Source of the DNA: DASXKD01 sp963734725 | Lineage (GTDB): Bacteria > Actinomycetota > Actinomycetes > Streptosporangiales > Streptosporangiaceae | Reading direction: 5' to 3' | Length of the DNA: 64,000 nt | Assembly: GCA_963734725.1 (NCBI GenBank) | Contig: CAVTIX010000020.1 | Span: 124,001-188,000 of the forward strand | Shown: positions 37,320 to 48,265 of the stretch, piece by piece | How the letters are laid out: the number at the start of each line of letters is the position of its first letter | Position numbering within the stretch: the stretch's first letter is position 1 | The notes under the pieces: generated by a model | The model's database searches: none | What the model was told of the DNA's origin: nothing | The model's input: only the letters and a program-made list of their open reading frames with translations | Program-made: the position numbers and the translations under genes

Positions 37320-37940
37320 TCAAGCCGCGTGCCATCCGCGCCACCGTGCTGTCTCGAACTCCGATGCGCTGACCGGCACACACCGGCGTATGTGGACGAC
37401 GCCAAGTTCGCCCTCAGGCGCGTCAGCGGAATAGCACCAGCCGTAGCGGTAGCCACGCTTGAACGCCTGCGTGATCCCTGCGAGAGCGGCATCTGCTTCC
37501 TGGGCGCTGGCGCCTGCGGCCTGCTCGGCCCGGAGGATCTCGTCCTCGTTCAGCACGTGCCCGTAGATGGTGAGTCCTGGTACGTCGTCCCGCCGGAAGT
37601 ACCCGCCCCAGCCCGGCGCGGTTTCAGCGTCGCGGTTCAGCCAGCCTTCAAACAATTCCTTCAGCGGTGCCGGAGCCTGGTCAACCATCGCCCGCAGCAC
37701 GGCCGCGCCGGAACATCCGGTGGCTTGCACGATGTGCCTGGCGAGCTGCGCGGGATCAGCCGTCACGGGCCATCGGGCAGAGGCGTCCCAGCTCGAGGGG
37801 ATGATGACCGGCGGGTGGTCGCTGTCGTCGCCATTGGGCCAGAGATGGGCGAACAGGCTGGCGGTCATCACGTCCCAGCCCCAGATGCTTCGCTGTTCCC
37901 AACCGCCCAGGTAGAGGGCGGCGCGGAAGCTGTCGATCAC
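37320..37940 (-). CDS. Hypothetical protein downstream of the relaxase
   Basis: 206 residues from GTG 37940. Soluble, acidic, with SIWGWDVMTASLFAHLWPN and GLTIYGHVLNEDEILRAEQ. It follows the relaxase gene by 63 bp on the same strand, so the two are probably co-transcribed and it may be a transfer accessory. Not recognised. The nearest purine-rich site is too far upstream, so the start is uncertain. Confidence 0.6.
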   Translation of the reverse strand: MIDSFRAALYLGGWEQRSIWGWDVMTASLFAHLWPNGDDSDHPPVIIPSSWDASARWPVTADPAQLARHIVQATGCSGAAVLRAMVDQAPAPLKELFEGWLNRDAETAPGWGGYFRRDDVPGLTIYGHVLNEDEILRAEQAAGASAQEADAALAGITQAFKRGYRYGWCYSADAPEGELGVVHIRRCVPVSASEFETARWRGWHAA

Positions 37941-38003
37941 GATCGTATTCGTCGCAGCCGCCTCCCTACATCTGATGCCATCATGCGCCCTTGGCCTGGC
38001 AAT

Positions 38004-41000
38004 TCAGCTGGCTGCCTCGTGTCCGGCGAGTCGCTCCACCTCGCGGGCGGGGCGGATCTCAGGCTTCGGCGGCTGGAGGATGGCCTCGTTCTCGGCCTTC
38101 CACAGCGGCCAGGCCTCGCCCTCGTCCTCCCAGTCAGGGTCCTCGGCCGGGACCGTGACGGCCTGGCGCTCCTCCAGCTTGGCGGCGAACTCTCGCCGCT
38201 GTTCGGCCAGCCGGGCGAACCAGTCGGGCTCCTGTACTACTTCCAGACCAGCGTCCTCTGCGATGGCAGGCTCGGCCGACCGCAACTGGGAGAGTGCCTG
38301 CTGCGGGTGCCGACGGCGCAGTTCGGAGTCGGCGGCCACGGCCAAGTGCCGTGATCCCCTGGTCAGCTTGTCCCACAGGTCGCGGTCTTCCTGGGTCTTG
38401 GCCAGTTCCTCTTCCTGTGTGCTGTACAGGCTTTCGAGCGCGCCGGCTGACCCGGCCAGATGCTCGTGCTGGGCCGCGGCCTCGTGGTTCCCGCTGGCCC
38501 TGGCAACCTTGGCCTCCGCGCCCGCGCGGATCGCTTGCAGCCGTGCATCCTCAGCACCCAGGCGAACGCCGCGGAGCCGCCTGCCGACATGAGGCGGCGC
38601 CCACCCGGTCTCGCTCTTGTAGCTTTCCCGCATGTGACGCAACGACTGATCGGGCAGGCTGCGGACATCCACCGCATCGGTCCTGGTCATCGCGGCGAAC
38701 CCGGCATACCAGGCGGCCCGCTGTTCCGGGGAGGTGGCTGGTGGCTCGGGCCCCAGCGGGTCGTCTTGGCTGCCGGCTCCGTACAGCTCCCGGTAGGTGC
38801 CGATCTTGCTGGCCCGCTGCTGCCAGTCGAGCCGGTCAACCGGGTGATCGGGCACCGGGCCGAGGGCGGTCACCGCCCAGGGCGGCGCGGTCTCGGCGGC
38901 GTGCTCCCCCAGCCGTTCTGTTCTCGCGTCCATCGCCGTGGCGACTTCGGCGACGTACCGCTGGATCTCTGGGTCACCGATCTCCGGGACACGCTCGCTC
39001 CACGGCTTGAGCGGCAACGGTATCAGCGGCTGCGTCATCACCCGCATCCGCGCGTCGATCACGCTCGGGATGTCCCGGGCGCCCTCCAGCGGCCGGGAGT
39101 TCACCGCTGCGCTCACCGCCTCGGCCGGGTCCAGGCCGGCCAGCTCGGCGCTGCGCATGGTCCGGTAGAGCCAGGTGGCCTGTGGAGTGTCGAGGTCGTT
39201 GCGGTATTGCTCGGGTACGGCGTCGCGCAGCAGGGCACGGTATCGTTCGCGATCGGCCTTGCCGACCAGGTCGGCCCAGCGGGCGTGCAGCATGCCGAGG
39301 TGGTCGGCGTTGGCCAGCCGCTCCCGCTGGTAGGCCCGGGCGGCTGGCTCAGCCTCGGTCCGGTCCATGCAGTCGGCCAGCACCGCGACCGGCTCCCGGT
39401 CATGTTCTTCCTTCTTCGCCGGTTCGGCTGTCAGGCCCGCGCGCTCCCGGTCCACCTCACGATGCCGGGCCAGCTCGGGGTCCGGCCGGGTGCCGGGCGC
39501 GGGATCCGCTACTGCGGATTGGGTGATCGCGCGGGCGGTGTTCTGCTTGCAGCCGCGGGTCATCGCGGTGTACAGCCATTCCCGTGGCTCGGTGCCGGTG
39601 ACCAGCGCCTCACCAGCCTCGTAGGTGCCGCCCATGCCGTTGTGCGCGGTGACCGCGTAGGCCAGCTCGGTCGTGCCGAACTTGGCCGAGGGGTACAGCA
39701 CCGGCTGGTCCGCCAGCCGCACCCCTTCTTTGTCATCGATCACCCGGCGGACGACCAGCTCGTCCCTGGTCACCGACTCGACGTGGAAGATGTCGTTGTT
39801 CATCAGCGTGTGCCCGGTTTCGTCGGTCACCATGTCGTGGTCGTTCTTCCGGGCCACGATCAGGTCACCGGCCGACGCGCTGGCACCCTCCGCGATTCTC
39901 ACCGGCCGGGTGCCGTCCACCAGCCCCAGGTGGATCAGGTCGTCGCGGATCTGGCGGCTCAGCTCCCGGCAGTCCTTCCGCCGCCAGGCCATGATCAGCT
40001 TCTGCTCGCCGGCGAGGCGGCTGGCGACATAGCTCTTCCGCAGGGCGGCGAAGGCCTGCTCCCGGCTGGCACCGGTGATCCGGCCGTGCTGGTCGTAGGC
40101 CTCCAGCGCGCTCTTGTCCCCGCGGCGCAGCGCCAGGCTGGCCTGCTGCTCCCACTCTTCGCGGAACCGGACCGGGACCGCGAGCTGGCTGTAGCCGTTG
40201 CTGTCGGCCAGCAGCCGCATGCCGCCACCCTGTTCGACGGCCTGCAGCTGGCCGGGGTCTCCGGCAATCACTACTTTCGCGTTGTGCTGCCCGGCCAGGT
40301 CGTGGATCTTGGCGACGTGCCGCATGCTCTCGGTGCTGCCCTCATCGATGATCACCAGCGTGCGCGGGTCCAGCCGAACGGACCCAGTGTTGATCTTGGC
40401 CAGGAACCGGGTGCTGTTCAGCGAGTCGGTGACCCCGGCTTTGATCAGCACGTCGGTCGCGGCTTGGGAGTTGGCGACCCCGATGACCGTGCCGAGGGTC
40501 TGCTGCCATGCCCGGGCGATGGCGGCGACGGTGAACGTCTTGCCGGTGCCCGCCGGGCCGACGATCACCTCTGTCCGCCGGCCGGAGGTCAGCGCGTGGA
40601 ACGCGGCCGCCGCTTGGTCCATCCGCAGCCCGGTGTGCGTGCGTTGCGTCGCGTCCTGCGCGCGTTGGCGCAGCTGCGCCTCCAGTGTGGCCGCGTCCGC
40701 GCCAAGCAGCCGGGCCGCGGCTTCGCACGGCATGCGGGGGGCGCCTTGTTTCTGCGCCTGCTGGACGAGTTTCTCTTCCGTCTCAAGCTGCCCGGCTGTC
40801 GCGTAACGTGCCGTGCCCGGCCGCGTGTACACGCTGCGCCCATCCGGCTCACGCCGCAGCTGCGGGGGCACAGGCGGCCATTCCGGGGCCTCCAGGCAGC
40901 GCACACCCTCCCCGGCGAGGGCCTGGCCGGTCAGCTGGAGCAGCAGATCCTGCCGCTTATCCGGTGCCATCGCCGCGAACTGTGGGCCCATCGCCCGGCC

Positions 41001-42266
41001 CAGGTACTTCATCAGGTCCGACCGCGTCCACGTGCTGTGCTTGGCCTGCACCGCGGCCACGGCCTCCTTGATGACCTGCGCCAGGACACCTTCCCGAGGC
41101 GCCGTGTCCGGTGCCCGCCCGCCGAAGTCGCACACCGCCTCGGCGATCGCGGCCAGCTTGCCGCCGATCGTCGCATCCCACCTGGCGGCCAGCTTGTCCC
41201 AGTCGATCTCTTCCTGATGCTTGGGCTTGCGCGACGACAGGTTCGCCTCGTCCAAGATGAAACGCATCTCACGCGTGTTCGGCTCGCGCCCGTACTTCTG
41301 CTCCCACTTGCGAGCCAGCCGCGCGCCTTCCGCGGTGACCGCCTGCGTACGCGTGGAGTAGGCGTCCATCACCTCTTGCGTGATTCCCGCGATCTCGTTG
41401 CACCGCCCGTCGGGACGCGGCACCCACGCGACCCCGAACTCACGCGACAGCGCCGACTGCACGCGCGCGTCCACGATCGCCTCCATGCCGCCGAGATGAT
41501 GGCGCAAGCTCATCGTGTCCAGCGCCCGCCACTTCCCGTCGGACTCCGTCAACGCCATCCGGGCGAACACGTTATGGGAATGGTCATGCGGGTCGCCGTC
41601 CCGGCTGGTCCCCTGCAGCCAGGTCGTCACCACCGGCAGCGCCCGCTCCCACCGGCCACCCTCGCTGCCCTCCACTCGCCGACCGTGGTAGCCGGTGCGG
41701 GTGAACCCGGCCCTCTGCTGCATCCACTCCAGCCCGGCATGGTTGGCCTCCTGCAAGATCTCCTGCACCCTCGCCTCTCGCGCCCGCCACAGCTCCTCCC
41801 GGGCCAGGTCGCCTGCTATGTGAGCACGCCGCGCCTGCTCCCGGAACGAGGCATGCAGCACGCTGATGCTCTTCTGGTGGGCGATCGTCACGTCGGTGTA
41901 CACCGGCGACCGGCGGGTCTGCTGCGCAGCTTCCCGCTCCAGCTCCAGCCGCCGCTCGGCCGTCGCGTGCGGCTCGGCAGCCTCCAGCCGGGCCAGGATC
42001 TCGCGGAACTTCGCATACCCCCCGGGAGCCCTCCCCATCCGCTGCCCGGTCTGCGGGTTGACCTGCGCATACACCAACCGGTACGGTTCGGCCGCCACCA
42101 CCTGGCCATCCGCCAGCCCCAGCGCCCCGGCGCCCTTCCCGAACCAGCGGCCCGGCGGCTCGCCGGCCTGCGCCGCGTTCATGTAATAACCGCCCGCCGT
42201 CCGCTCGGCCCCGCGGTTGAGGTAGTACTCGGCGTCGTACCCCGACCTGGCGCTCGCCACGGTCAC
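38004..42266 (-). CDS. MobF-type conjugative relaxase-helicase (TrwC/TraA-like)
   Basis: 1420 residues. N-terminal TrwC relaxase domain: early Tyr residues (SGYDAEYYLNRG) and the metal-binding His triad DGDPHDHSHNVF near residue 230. Then a RecD-like helicase with Walker A VGPAGTGKTFTVAA (about 567), Walker B LVIIDEGS and a C-terminal helicase motif AVTAHNGMGGTYEAGEAL, TAMTRG. A ~400-residue coiled tail (LEERQAV, EREHLA) follows. It should nick oriT, stay covalently bound and unwind the transferred strand. The long plus-strand frame opposite it is a shadow. An oriT-like repeat lies 15 bp upstream of its start. Confidence 0.9.
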   Translation of the reverse strand: MTVASARSGYDAEYYLNRGAERTAGGYYMNAAQAGEPPGRWFGKGAGALGLADGQVVAAEPYRLVYAQVNPQTGQRMGRAPGGYAKFREILARLEAAEPHATAERRLELEREAAQQTRRSPVYTDVTIAHQKSISVLHASFREQARRAHIAGDLAREELWRAREARVQEILQEANHAGLEWMQQRAGFTRTGYHGRRVEGSEGGRWERALPVVTTWLQGTSRDGDPHDHSHNVFARMALTESDGKWRALDTMSLRHHLGGMEAIVDARVQSALSREFGVAWVPRPDGRCNEIAGITQEVMDAYSTRTQAVTAEGARLARKWEQKYGREPNTREMRFILDEANLSSRKPKHQEEIDWDKLAARWDATIGGKLAAIAEAVCDFGGRAPDTAPREGVLAQVIKEAVAAVQAKHSTWTRSDLMKYLGRAMGPQFAAMAPDKRQDLLLQLTGQALAGEGVRCLEAPEWPPVPPQLRREPDGRSVYTRPGTARYATAGQLETEEKLVQQAQKQGAPRMPCEAAARLLGADAATLEAQLRQRAQDATQRTHTGLRMDQAAAAFHALTSGRRTEVIVGPAGTGKTFTVAAIARAWQQTLGTVIGVANSQAATDVLIKAGVTDSLNSTRFLAKINTGSVRLDPRTLVIIDEGSTESMRHVAKIHDLAGQHNAKVVIAGDPGQLQAVEQGGGMRLLADSNGYSQLAVPVRFREEWEQQASLALRRGDKSALEAYDQHGRITGASREQAFAALRKSYVASRLAGEQKLIMAWRRKDCRELSRQIRDDLIHLGLVDGTRPVRIAEGASASAGDLIVARKNDHDMVTDETGHTLMNNDIFHVESVTRDELVVRRVIDDKEGVRLADQPVLYPSAKFGTTELAYAVTAHNGMGGTYEAGEALVTGTEPREWLYTAMTRGCKQNTARAITQSAVADPAPGTRPDPELARHREVDRERAGLTAEPAKKEEHDREPVAVLADCMDRTEAEPAARAYQRERLANADHLGMLHARWADLVGKADRERYRALLRDAVPEQYRNDLDTPQATWLYRTMRSAELAGLDPAEAVSAAVNSRPLEGARDIPSVIDARMRVMTQPLIPLPLKPWSERVPEIGDPEIQRYVAEVATAMDARTERLGEHAAETAPPWAVTALGPVPDHPVDRLDWQQRASKIGTYRELYGAGSQDDPLGPEPPATSPEQRAAWYAGFAAMTRTDAVDVRSLPDQSLRHMRESYKSETGWAPPHVGRRLRGVRLGAEDARLQAIRAGAEAKVARASGNHEAAAQHEHLAGSAGALESLYSTQEEELAKTQEDRDLWDKLTRGSRHLAVAADSELRRRHPQQALSQLRSAEPAIAEDAGLEVVQEPDWFARLAEQRREFAAKLEERQAVTVPAEDPDWEDEGEAWPLWKAENEAILQPPKPEIRPAREVERLAGHEAAS

Positions 42267-42280
42267 CGGCGCCCCCTAGC

Positions 42281-42378
42281 GGCCTACGTGATCTCACACT
42301 GAACTGACCAAGATCATTCGGAAATGCAACGGACCATGCGGTTGTGGATCAAGATCAAGGATGCGAGATCACAAGGCC
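42281..42378. other. Candidate oriT: long inverted repeat upstream of the relaxase
   Basis: GGCCTACGTGATCTCACA (42281-42298) pairs with TGCGAGATCACAAGGCC (42362-42378) with only two differences, separated by 63 bp of relatively A-rich DNA. It begins 15 bp before the relaxase start codon, where MobF origins of transfer are usually found. Inference from position and structure; an operator is the alternative. Confidence 0.5.
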
Positions 42379-42864
42379 GAACAGAGGGCGAGCAAGATCA
42401 GAAAAAGGCAGCAGGCAGGCAGAGAACAAAGCCTGAGCAGGACAGACGGCAGATGCGAAAGTCGTACGAACGGTGAACGGTCAGAGCCCCCAGGCGGTGA
42501 TCAGCACAGGCCGCAGCCCTTGCCCACCGTCACCAACACGGTCACCAGCTCCATCCCCGGATGATCTTGACGGACCGCGCTCGCTCGCTAGTGCGTCTGG
42601 TGTGATCGCCTTTACCGGCCTGGCAAGCCTGGCGGTTCCCTGCTGGTAGCAAGATCGGCAAGGACTGCAGTCCCGCTGAAGTGGCCTTGGCCCGGTTGAC
42701 GGCCGAGTTCTCCTTGTCGATTGGCGCACGCTCCCCGGCCGATGGGTTGGCTGCGGCTGGCGATCCGCTCCTGACGTCCAAGATCACGTCCCAACGTGCC
42801 CGGCTGGTATCGGCAGTGGCGCGCCCCTCCCGTAGCCTGGGTGGAGCGTCATCGGGGAGGACAG
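42379..42864. other. Intergenic stretch after the oriT candidate
   Basis: 486 bp between divergent relaxase and solute-binding-protein genes. An A/G-rich tract (AAGATCAGAAAAAGGCAGC) follows the inverted repeat. No gene is supported; open frames are short and basic. Confidence 0.45.
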
Positions 42865-44507
42865 TTGGCCTGGAGGCCGAAGCTCTGGATGGTCGTTGCC
42901 GTGGCCGCTGCGTGCGTGTCGGTGGCTTCGGCCTGTGGCCGGTCCGCGAGCTCGCCGCCGGGCAAGATCCGGCCGGTCAGCGCCTTGGTGCCGACTACCG
43001 CCGCTGGTGTCAAAACCGTACGGTCGGTGGTCTGGGCCACCAACCGGGACGTGATATCACTTGACTCAATTTTCGAGCTCGGCTACCCGGAGTTCACGGC
43101 CGAGTCGCTGATGTGTGAGTCGCTGCTGCGGCAGGCGCCCGATGGGTCGCTTGAGCCGGGCCTGGCCACGGTCTCGAACCCGTCGCCGACCAGGCTGGTG
43201 TTCACGTTGCGCCGTGGGGTGAAGTTCTGGGACGGTCATCCAGTCACGTCCGCGGACGTGGTGTACAGCCTGGACCGCCAAATGAACCCGAAGCTTGCCG
43301 GGTCTTATGGGTGGGTCTTTGACCGGGTGGCCTCGATCACGGCGACCAGCCCGGCTCAGGTGACGATCGAGCTGAAGCAGCCGGACTACTGGCTGGAGAA
43401 CGAGCTGTCGTCGGCGGCGGGGATGGTGATCGAGAAGAGCTTCGCCCAGAAGGAGGGCAGGAACTACGGGACGCCAGCGGGCGGCATCATGTGCACCGGT
43501 GCGTACATGTTCAAGTCCTGGACCCCGGGCGTGGGCGTGGTCGCGGTCCGCAACCCGTACTACTGGAATCCCTCCGTCCACCCGCTGATCGGCCAGATAA
43601 CGATCAAGGGCGTCCCGGAAATCGCGAGTCCTTGACCGCCGGCCTGCTGACCGGCGCGATCCAGGGGGACTACCTCTCCAGCCAGGTCTCCACCCTGGAT
43701 CAGCTGGAGCGCAGCGGCGCCGTCCGGGTGGATCTGGGCCCGGGCTGGACCACCGACGCCCTCGTTGTGGTCAGCCTCAAGGGCGTGCTGGGCAGCCTGG
43801 ACGTGCGCCGGGCGCTCTCGCTGGCGCTGAACCGCCAGGGGATCATCAACTCCGTGTATGAGGGTGCCGCGCAGCTGCCGCGATGGCTGTCGAACCCGGG
43901 CACATTTGGCTACGGTACGGCCGTGTTCGCCAGGGCCTACGACAGCTCGCCGGTGCTGACCCAGAACATCGCGGAGGCCAGGAAGCTGGTCAAGCAGGCC
44001 GGGGCCACCGGGAAGACGATCACCATCGGCACCACCAGCCAGCTGGCGGTGTACGCGGGGGATACCGGCGCCTACCAGGCGGCCGCGCAGGCGATCGGCC
44101 TGAAGGTCGCGCTCAAGGCGGTGTCCGCCCAGAATTACATCGACTTCTTCACCGAACCGAAGTTCCGGGCGGGCGTCGACTGCATCCCGGGAGTGGCCTT
44201 CGGCGACTCTGGAGACCCGGCGTCGCTGCTCGCTCAGGTCGTTCTGCCGGGCGGGCTGCAGAACTTCGACGGCTTCAGTGACCCGGCAATCACCGCGGCC
44301 CTGGAACAAGCCCGCAGTACCGCGAACCCGGACCGCCGGGCGGCGCTGGTGGCTGAGGCCGAGAAGTTGGCCGCCCAGCAGTTGCCGTGGATCCCCACTG
44401 TCGAGCCGGATACGGTGCTGGTGCTTGGCAAGGGCCTGACCGGCGCGGTCGCCTCGTCTGCCTACCTGTTCGCCCCCTGGGCCAATCAGCTTGGCGGGGC
44501 TGGCTGA
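42865..44507 (+). pseudogene. ABC solute-binding lipoprotein (family 5, peptide/nickel type), frameshifted
   Basis: TTG start at 42865 preceded by GGGGAGG; lipoprotein signal with lipobox VASAC near residue 22. The first frame (to 43635) holds ESLLRQAPDGSLEPGLA and LRRGVKFWDGHPVTSADVVYSL, the family signature. It breaks near 43610-43630, and the +1-shifted frame continues SLTAGLLTGAIQGDYL to LFAPWANQLGG at 44507. Rejoined, the protein is ~545 residues, normal length. No permease or ATPase genes adjoin it. Decay or a sequence error. Confidence 0.8.
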
Positions 44508-44705
44508 GCGAGACGCTGACGGTTTCCGCGTGACCAACGCCCAGGCCCAGGTCATGACCGCCGCCGCGCAGATCTCCTCCGCAGACAGACGGCACTTTGA
44601 GTGCCTACGTGGCGAGCCCGGGCATCGGCCCTCCCAGCAGCTGCAGAGCCTGCCGAGCCTGGGGGTGACCAAGCTCAGAAAGTCGCACCCATGGGGCCCC
44701 TGCTG

Positions 44706-44921
44706 TCAAGAGGGCATGGTGATTGGGCCCGATGACCGGCGTGGAGTCCTGGGCTCGGGGCTGACTGTTTCCAGCAGACCGATCGTCAGGGCCAGGCCCA
44801 TGCCGCCGAGCAGGAAACACGCGAACATCAGCCGCGGCCGCCGGTTTCCCGGGAATACCAGGTCCAGGGCTAGCAGCTTTGGGTTCACTGCCGCCAGGCA
44901 AGCCAAACCGAAGATCTTCAT
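44706..44921 (-). pseudogene. Truncated GAP-family membrane protein
   Basis: MKIFGLACLAAVNPKLLALD and RPRLMFACFLLGGMGLALTI are close to the start of the gene at 32854, but similarity ends after ~55 residues and the frame stops at 44706. The remaining four helices are missing. Confidence 0.7.
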
Positions 44922-44961
44922 CCTGCTCAGCCCATATCGGAGCCGACCGGCTGGGGTACGG

Positions 44962-45315
44962 TCAGCAATTGTTTGGTTCCTCCAGCGCGCACTCGACGTC
45001 GTAGTCAAGCGCGGTCGCCACCTCGGGAGCGGCTGAGACGATCCGGCCCAGGCCAGCCACCGGGACGATCGCCATGAGCACGTCGGTGATCTCGTCTTTG
45101 GTCGCGCCCGCTGCCAGCGCCCGGGCGGCGCTCCATTGCAGGCAGACCGCCGATGACCCGATGGCCACCGACACCGCTACCTGCAGCAATGCCACGGTCT
45201 TGGCATCCAGGGCCGATGCCTGGCCCAGGTCGAGGCCGAACCCAGCCTCGACGAACCCTTCGTCGAAGATCGCCAGCCTGCGCAGGGTTTCCTGGAATCT
45301 CGCCGTCTGGGTCAT
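44962..45315 (-). CDS. Carboxymuconolactone decarboxylase-like protein
   Basis: 117 residues from ATG 45315 (GGAGG four bases upstream). Helical CMD fold with EGFVEAGFGLDLGQASALDAKT and SAVCLQWSAARALAAGATKDEI. A single Cys precedes the position of the CMD HALAAGAT motif, and the AhpD CxxC pair is absent, so peroxidase activity is unlikely. Confidence 0.75.
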   Translation of the reverse strand: MTQTARFQETLRRLAIFDEGFVEAGFGLDLGQASALDAKTVALLQVAVSVAIGSSAVCLQWSAARALAAGATKDEITDVLMAIVPVAGLGRIVSAAPEVATALDYDVECALEEPNNC

Positions 45316-45392
45316 CCGCCTCCGATGCCGTCGGCATAAGTACAGGTCGCGCGGAGGCGAGTTTCATCACCCGTTGGGGTAAAACCCGGCCT

Positions 45393-47670
45393 TCACCCCT
45401 CTAGGAGCCCCAGTTCACGGGCTCGGGTGACGACCTGGTTGCGGGTGGAGGCATCTAGCTTGCGGTAGATCGACTTCATCCGCGACTTGATGGTGTGCGG
45501 CGAAAGGACCAGCTCCGCAGCGATCTCCGAGGACCGACAGGTGGGTGCAGAGCAGGGGCAGCAGGCGGAGTTCGGCGGCGGTCAGTGCTGATGCTCCAGG
45601 GACGCTCGAACCGCGCTCTTTGGCGAGCTGGGCCCGGAGCGTCTCGGCCTCTTCGACCAGGGTTCCCAGGCCGGGCCGGCGCTTGAGCAGCTCGTCGATC
45701 TCCTGCATGAGCGTCCGCGCACCTGCCAGGTCGGCAAGGGCGATGTGGACGCGGATCAGCTCGATCCGGGCCTGAACGGCGAGGTGGGGGTACGCGTAGG
45801 TCAGCAAATGCCGCACACGCTGAGCACTGACGAGCTCCCGGCGTGCCGCTGGAGCATCTCCCCGGTGCATGGCTGTGCGGGCTTGCACGGCGCAGACCAT
45901 GGGGGTGGCGTAGCTGTCCTCGATCCCGGCCCGGCGCAACACCATGCCTGCTTGCCCGGCCCAGGCCTTGGCCCGGCTCCAGTCGCCGCGCGCCATCGCC
46001 ACCAGCGATCGTTCGCACAAGGTCAATACGAGAACCCCGGTTGCGCCGACTTCCTCCCCGGCGCTCACCGCATCCTCCAAAGATGCGTCGGCACCGTCGA
46101 GATCTCCGTACAGGATGCGCGCGATTCCTTGCAGGAGCTGGGCCGCCGGCGCCACGATGTTCTCCGCCGCGAGCTTCCGCACGGCCTCGTCGGCGTCAAT
46201 GCGCATCTGCTCGACCCCGCGGCGGCACGAGCTGGCCCGGAGCACGGCGGCCCACCCCCCGGTGGACGGGTCATCGGCCCGGGCCGCCCCCTGGTACTGC
46301 CAGCGGTCGACCATATCGGCCCACCGCTCGGCCTCGGCCGCTCGCCCGGCGCTCATGGCGGTGAACGCGGCCAGCACGGCGAGCATCGGATGTTCCCCGA
46401 TCGCGCCCCGTTCATCCAGCCACCGCAACCACCGCCGGAGGGTGGCGATACGGCCTTGCCGGTCGGCCAGAAACCATAGCTCCCGCACTAGGCGAGCGGC
46501 CCCGTCCACGTCCTCGGCGGCGAAGCAGTACTCCAGGGCTTCCTCGGGCAAGTCGTTGCGCAGGTACCAGGCGGCCGCGCGGCGCCGCAGGTCTGGGATC
46601 AGGCCGGGAGCCTGGCGTTCCAGCTGCGCCAGGAGCATGCCGCGGAAAAGGTGGTGGTAGCGGTACCACTGTCCCCGCTGGTCCAGCGGCACCAGCAGCA
46701 GGTTGGACCGGGCGAGATCGGCCAGGGTCGTGGCGGATTCGGGCTGGCCGAGCACCGCCTCGCACAGCGGCCCGCACATGCGCTCCAGTACTGCGGTCTG
46801 GGTCAGGAACACCCGTTGCCGCGGGGAGATCCGGGCCAGGAACTCCGATTCCATGTAGTCGCTGACGAACCGGTGGTCCCCGCTGAAGGAGATCGCCGCG
46901 CCCCCCAGCGCGCCGCCTTCCCGGAGACAGAGCGCCCAGAGATACAACCCGGCCGGCCACCCTTCGGTCCGCCGGTGCAACTCCGCCACGTCACTCTCAC
47001 CGAGCGATACCCCGGCATCGCGCAGCAGCGATCCCGCTTCCTCGCGGGTGAGCGACAGGTCCCCGGGGCCGACCTCCAGGATTTTGCCCTCGGCGCGCAA
47101 CCGCGCGACGCGCACCGGCGGCCCGGACCGTCCGGCGAGCGCCAGCCGGGAGCCGTCTGGCACGTGATCGGCCAGCACCGACAGCGCGGCCCGGCATTCG
47201 GAGTTGTCCAGCAGGTGCACGTCATCCAGGGCCAGCACCACCGGCGAGGTCATCGCCGAGAAGGCCGCTCCCAGCCGCGGGACGACCGAGCCAGGCACCG
47301 AACTTGCCGGTGATGCCAGCGCATCGAACACCCGTGAGCTGACCGGCTCGACCGTATTGAGCGCCTCGGCGACGTAGGTAAGCAAGACCTTCGGGTCGTT
47401 GTCCGCGTCGTCCACCGACACCCAGGCGAAGGCCCGGCCGTTGTTCTCGGCCCACTGCGACAGCAGTGTGGTCTTGCCGTAGCCGGCCGGCGCGACCACC
47501 GACACGATCGGACGAGGGTCATCTCGCACCAGCCGTTCGATCAGCGACGACCGGCGGATCGTCCCGGGCCGCACCACCGGACGGCGGAGCTTCGACACGA
47601 CAAGGTCGAATGCTGGCCCACCTCCGCGGTACGTCCGGCCGGCATGCTGACGCACGTGAATGTCGCCCAT
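45393..47670 (-). pseudogene. Large LuxR-type (MalT/LAL) regulator, HTH frameshifted
   Basis: About 760 residues when repaired. STAND-type ATPase with Walker A VAPAGYGKTTLLSQWA (about 60) and LALDDVHLLD; winged region HRRTEGWPAGLYLW; TPR-like repeats; then LTAAELRLLPLLCTHLS. One extra base near 45533-45536 sends the frame away from the expected EIAAELVLSPHTIKSRMKSI, which is readable in the next frame to a stop at 45393. As written the DNA-binding helix is lost. Start chosen at ATG 47670. Divergent to a related regulator at 48429 across a permease scar. Confidence 0.82.
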
Positions 47671-47840
47671 GCCCGCCGGTGCCCCTCTCCGAAGGTGTGC
47701 TGTTCCATGTTGATATGAGGCCGTGAAGCAGGTCAAGTGAGGATAATGCCGGGGCAAAAAGATAGACACACCACGAGCAGGCTGACCAGCTTGCGCTGGA
47801 TAGGGTACGGGCCACCCACCCTGGCACTGGAGGCCGAGAA

Positions 47841-48265
47841 ATGGGCGCGATCGGCTGCCTCGCCGTCCTCACCCTGGTGCTCGGGCTGCCGCTGACCTAC
47901 GCCGATGGCGGCCTGCGCGCTTTCGGGTGTCTCGTCGGGCGCGGGCGGGCTCGCGGTGGTGCTGGTCTACCCCACCGAGAACATCACGGTGATCCGCGCG
48001 TTCCGCACCGAGTTCCGCGGTGAATTCAGGCTCTGACGGCATCTGATCATCCCGGCCACGGTCGCGGCGATTTTCCTGTTCCTGCTGTGGGAATCCTTCA
48101 TGCGCGCGCCTACACCCTGGTCAACCTGCTGCCCTTCGTAGCACTGGGCTGGCTTGCCTGGGTGCCATCGCCACCGCCGTCCTCCGGGCGCGCCAGCTTC
48201 AAGACACTGGGCAAGGTGTTCATGACGAGCGAGGGACAACCAGCAGGAGCCGGATCGCGGGACTA
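47841..48265 (+). pseudogene. Amino-acid permease (APC) C-terminal scar
   Basis: Fragments in different frames read VVLVYPTENITVIRAFRTEF, RHLIIPATVAAIFLFLLW and TLVNLLPFVALGW, then VLRARQ and KTLGKVFMTSEG, the tail of APC-family permeases. At least two frameshifts and no N-terminal two thirds. Confidence 0.65.

Noticed and set aside
36862..37383. 173-residue minus-strand frame
   Set aside because: Arg/Ser-rich, overlaps the C-terminal end of the gene at 37320, no recognisable motif.
38460..42302. 1280-residue open frame on the plus strand
   Set aside because: Antisense to the MobF relaxase in a GC-rich frame; no family motifs, Arg/Pro/Gly/His-rich composition.
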